Assembly (NCBI GenBank): GCA_002419585.1 | Contig: DIGJ01000022.1 | Location: 1-32,154 of the forward strand | DNA: 32,154 nt | Origin: Lachnoclostridium sp. UBA5725 | GTDB lineage: Bacteria; Bacillota; Clostridia; Lachnospirales; Lachnospiraceae | Direction: 5' to 3' | Shown: piece after piece, positions 30,985 through 32,154 of the stretch | Position numbering within the stretch: position 1 is the first letter of the stretch | Layout of the letters: each line of letters opens with the position of its first letter | The notes under the pieces: model-generated | The model's input: the letters and a program-made list of their open reading frames with translations, nothing else | Told to the model about the DNA's origin: nothing | Database searches by the model: none | Position numbers and translations under genes: made by a program

Positions 30985-31938
30985 CTACTTTTGTGCTACA
31001 AAAGATACCCAGTCGCCCATTTCATTTACTTCAATTATTTTAAATCCATTTTTTAAAATGGCTTCTCTTACTTCTTCTTGTTTCATATCAATAATACCAG
31101 ATGAAATAAACAAGGCACCCGGTTTCATATGTTGTCCAACTTCTGCTGATAATGGAATAATCACATCCGCTAAGATATTAGCTACTACTACGTCATATGC
31201 ATTCAGTCCAATTTCCTTTTGTAATGCTTCATCTGCAATAATATTTCCAGAAAATACGCTAAATTGATCCGATACAATTCCGTTTACCTCTACATTCTCA
31301 TAAGTTGCAGTTAATGCTGCGGGATCAATATCCGTAGCAACTGCCTGTTTGGCGCCTAATTTAAGGCCGATGATGGATAAAATTCCGCTTCCACAACCAA
31401 CATCCAGCATTTTTGTTTCCTTCGTGATATATTTACGAAGACCCTGAATACAAAGTTTGGTCGTTTCATGTGCTCCTGTTCCAAATGCGGTACCTGGATC
31501 TATCTCAATTACAATATCTCCATCCTTTTTATCCTCAAGTTCTTCCCATGTTGGTTTTATTATGATATCATCCGCTACACGAAATGGCTTAAAGAATTCC
31601 TTCCAATTATTAATCCAGTCTTCATCGTCAGTCTCTTCAACGCTTAGCGTACCTTCACCAATATTTACATACATAGAAAGTTCTTCTAGACCGTTCTTGA
31701 TGTCTTTCACCAATTGATCCATATTCATTTTAGGATCAACATAGGAACTAACAATAGCCTTTCCATCGTCTGGTCCAAGTTCTGGTAATATATCAATATA
31801 CATCGCTGCCTTATCTTCATCGCTTAAAGGTATTTTATCTTCAATCTGGATACCCTCCAGCCCTAATTCATCGAACAAATTGCTAATTAAGTCAACGGCT
31901 TCTGTTGTTGTATTTAATGAAACTTTCATCCATTTCAT
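30985..31938 (-). CDS. prmA: Ribosomal protein L11 methyltransferase PrmA
   Basis: The 317-residue enzyme trimethylates ribosomal protein L11. An N-terminal substrate domain (about 1-75; KVSLNTTTEAVDLISNLFDELG) is joined by a linker to a Rossmann methyltransferase domain with GTAFGTGAHETTKLC, the SAM-binding LDVGCGSGILSIIG and NILADVIIPL. The frame stays open upstream to 32076, but the added 46 residues lack family similarity and a TATAAT box lies inside them. AAAGGA is placed about 10 nt before the ATG at 31936-31938, which yields the usual family length. Confidence 0.93.
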   Translation of the reverse strand: MKWMKVSLNTTTEAVDLISNLFDELGLEGIQIEDKIPLSDEDKAAMYIDILPELGPDDGKAIVSSYVDPKMNMDQLVKDIKNGLEELSMYVNIGEGTLSVEETDDEDWINNWKEFFKPFRVADDIIIKPTWEELEDKKDGDIVIEIDPGTAFGTGAHETTKLCIQGLRKYITKETKMLDVGCGSGILSIIGLKLGAKQAVATDIDPAALTATYENVEVNGIVSDQFSVFSGNIIADEALQKEIGLNAYDVVVANILADVIIPLSAEVGQHMKPGALFISSGIIDMKQEEVREAILKNGFKIIEVNEMGDWVSFVAQK

Positions 31939-31983
31939 ATATTTTATTTCCTTTCCAATCACACAAAGTTTTCCATAGCTCCC

Positions 31984-32013
31984 ATTATAATATACAATAA
32001 CTGGATTAAGCAA
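31984..32013 (-). promoter_or_regulatory. Sigma-A promoter of prmA
   Basis: Minus-strand TTGCTT (32008-32013), 18 bp, perfect TATAAT (31984-31989), 45 bp before the prmA ATG. Confidence 0.7.
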
Positions 32014-32067
32014 CTCTATTTGTAAATTATGGTTCAATGAGTATGCCCCATTTCTGATAATGTCTTT

Positions 32068-32113
32068 GTATACCACATATGATTATGTCCCATTCGGACT
32101 CCATATGGTATAC
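32068..32113. repeat. Inverted repeat between divergent genes
   Basis: GTATACC-AC-ATATG (32068-32081) is inverted as CATATGGTATAC (32102-32113), 12 paired positions with a 2-nt bulge around 20 nt. It lies between prmA and the gene starting at 32151 and could be an operator for the latter. Confidence 0.4.
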
Positions 32114-32150
32114 TTATCCCTCATAACTATAAGAAATGAGGAGACTACAA

Positions 32151-32154
32151 ATGC
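32151..32154 (+). CDS. Start of a divergent gene, cut by the window edge
   Basis: ATG at 32151-32153 is preceded by GAGGAG (32138-32143) at a 7-nt spacing, an excellent ribosome site. Only one codon and one base are in the window, so the product cannot be named. It is transcribed away from prmA. TATACT at 32109-32114 is a possible -10 element. Confidence 0.55.

Noticed and set aside
1..32154. CRISPR arrays, insertion sequences, phage genes or c-di-GMP riboswitches
   Set aside because: No regularly spaced repeats, transposase or integrase frames or riboswitch core sequences seen on either strand.

Overview
The window comes from a low-GC, endospore-forming anaerobic clostridium, most likely a member of the Lachnospiraceae. 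This is inferred from several things. There are sporulation genes (a SpoVB-type flippase and a SigK-type sigma factor), an NfnAB-type electron-bifurcating transhydrogenase, an iron alcohol dehydrogenase whose promoter carries a Rex-like operator, and a DUF5688 protein. The gene order ireB-ruvX-DUF1292-fur-rnjA-mltG-like-trmR-trhP resembles the yrzL-yrrK-yrzB-yrrL-yrrM-yrrN/O block of Bacillus subtilis. No phage, insertion sequence, CRISPR array or rRNA is visible. Almost everything is chromosomal housekeeping on the minus strand.

Layout, left to right. 1-1638: spoVB on the plus strand, meeting a minus-strand unit tail to tail with no base between the stops. 1639-6330 (minus): rluF, a divergent ligA, metA with the acetyl-CoA-type Glu111, and a PAS-GGDEF diguanylate cyclase. 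6415-7857: a DUF975 membrane protein and a lipoprotein. 7942-8015: tRNA-Arg(CCG) with its own promoter and terminator. 8072-8503: a gene-poor stretch with a 13-bp-arm hairpin and a possible gene remnant. 8504-12861: a DUF5688 protein, a YhhN-like membrane protein overlapping a GGDEF-EAL protein, a CYTH protein and a GtrA protein. 12901-13392: an AT-rich gap that holds a complete sigma-A promoter and, about 185 nt later, an intrinsic terminator on the plus strand, with no gene between them. This is the best candidate here for an undescribed small RNA. 13393-19025: a chemoreceptor, nfnB-nfnA and the alcohol dehydrogenase, each ended by a strong hairpin. 19471-20121: sigK, whose TTG start lies in the U-tract of the preceding terminator. 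20191-25809: the trhP-trmR-mltG-like-rnjA-fur-DUF1292-ruvX-ireB block. 25891-27261: mtaB, divergent from an HPr-like gene (27434-27667) that lacks the catalytic histidine motif. 27753-31938: prmA-rsmE-cysteine desulfurase-thiI. 32151-32154: the first codon of a divergent plus-strand gene.

Functional themes. tRNA and ribosome modification is dense: RluF (23S pseudouridine), TrhP plus TrmR (ho5U then mo5U at position 34), MtaB (ms2t6A37), the desulfurase-ThiI pair (s4U8 and thiazole sulfur), RsmE (m3U1498) and PrmA (L11 methylation). A second theme is redox balance: NfnAB links ferredoxin, NADH and NADPH, and the alcohol dehydrogenase consumes reducing power under probable Rex control. A third is signalling: two c-di-GMP enzymes and one chemoreceptor. 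All functional names rest on motif and family recognition by eye. Promoters, operators and the RNA candidate are pattern-based predictions.
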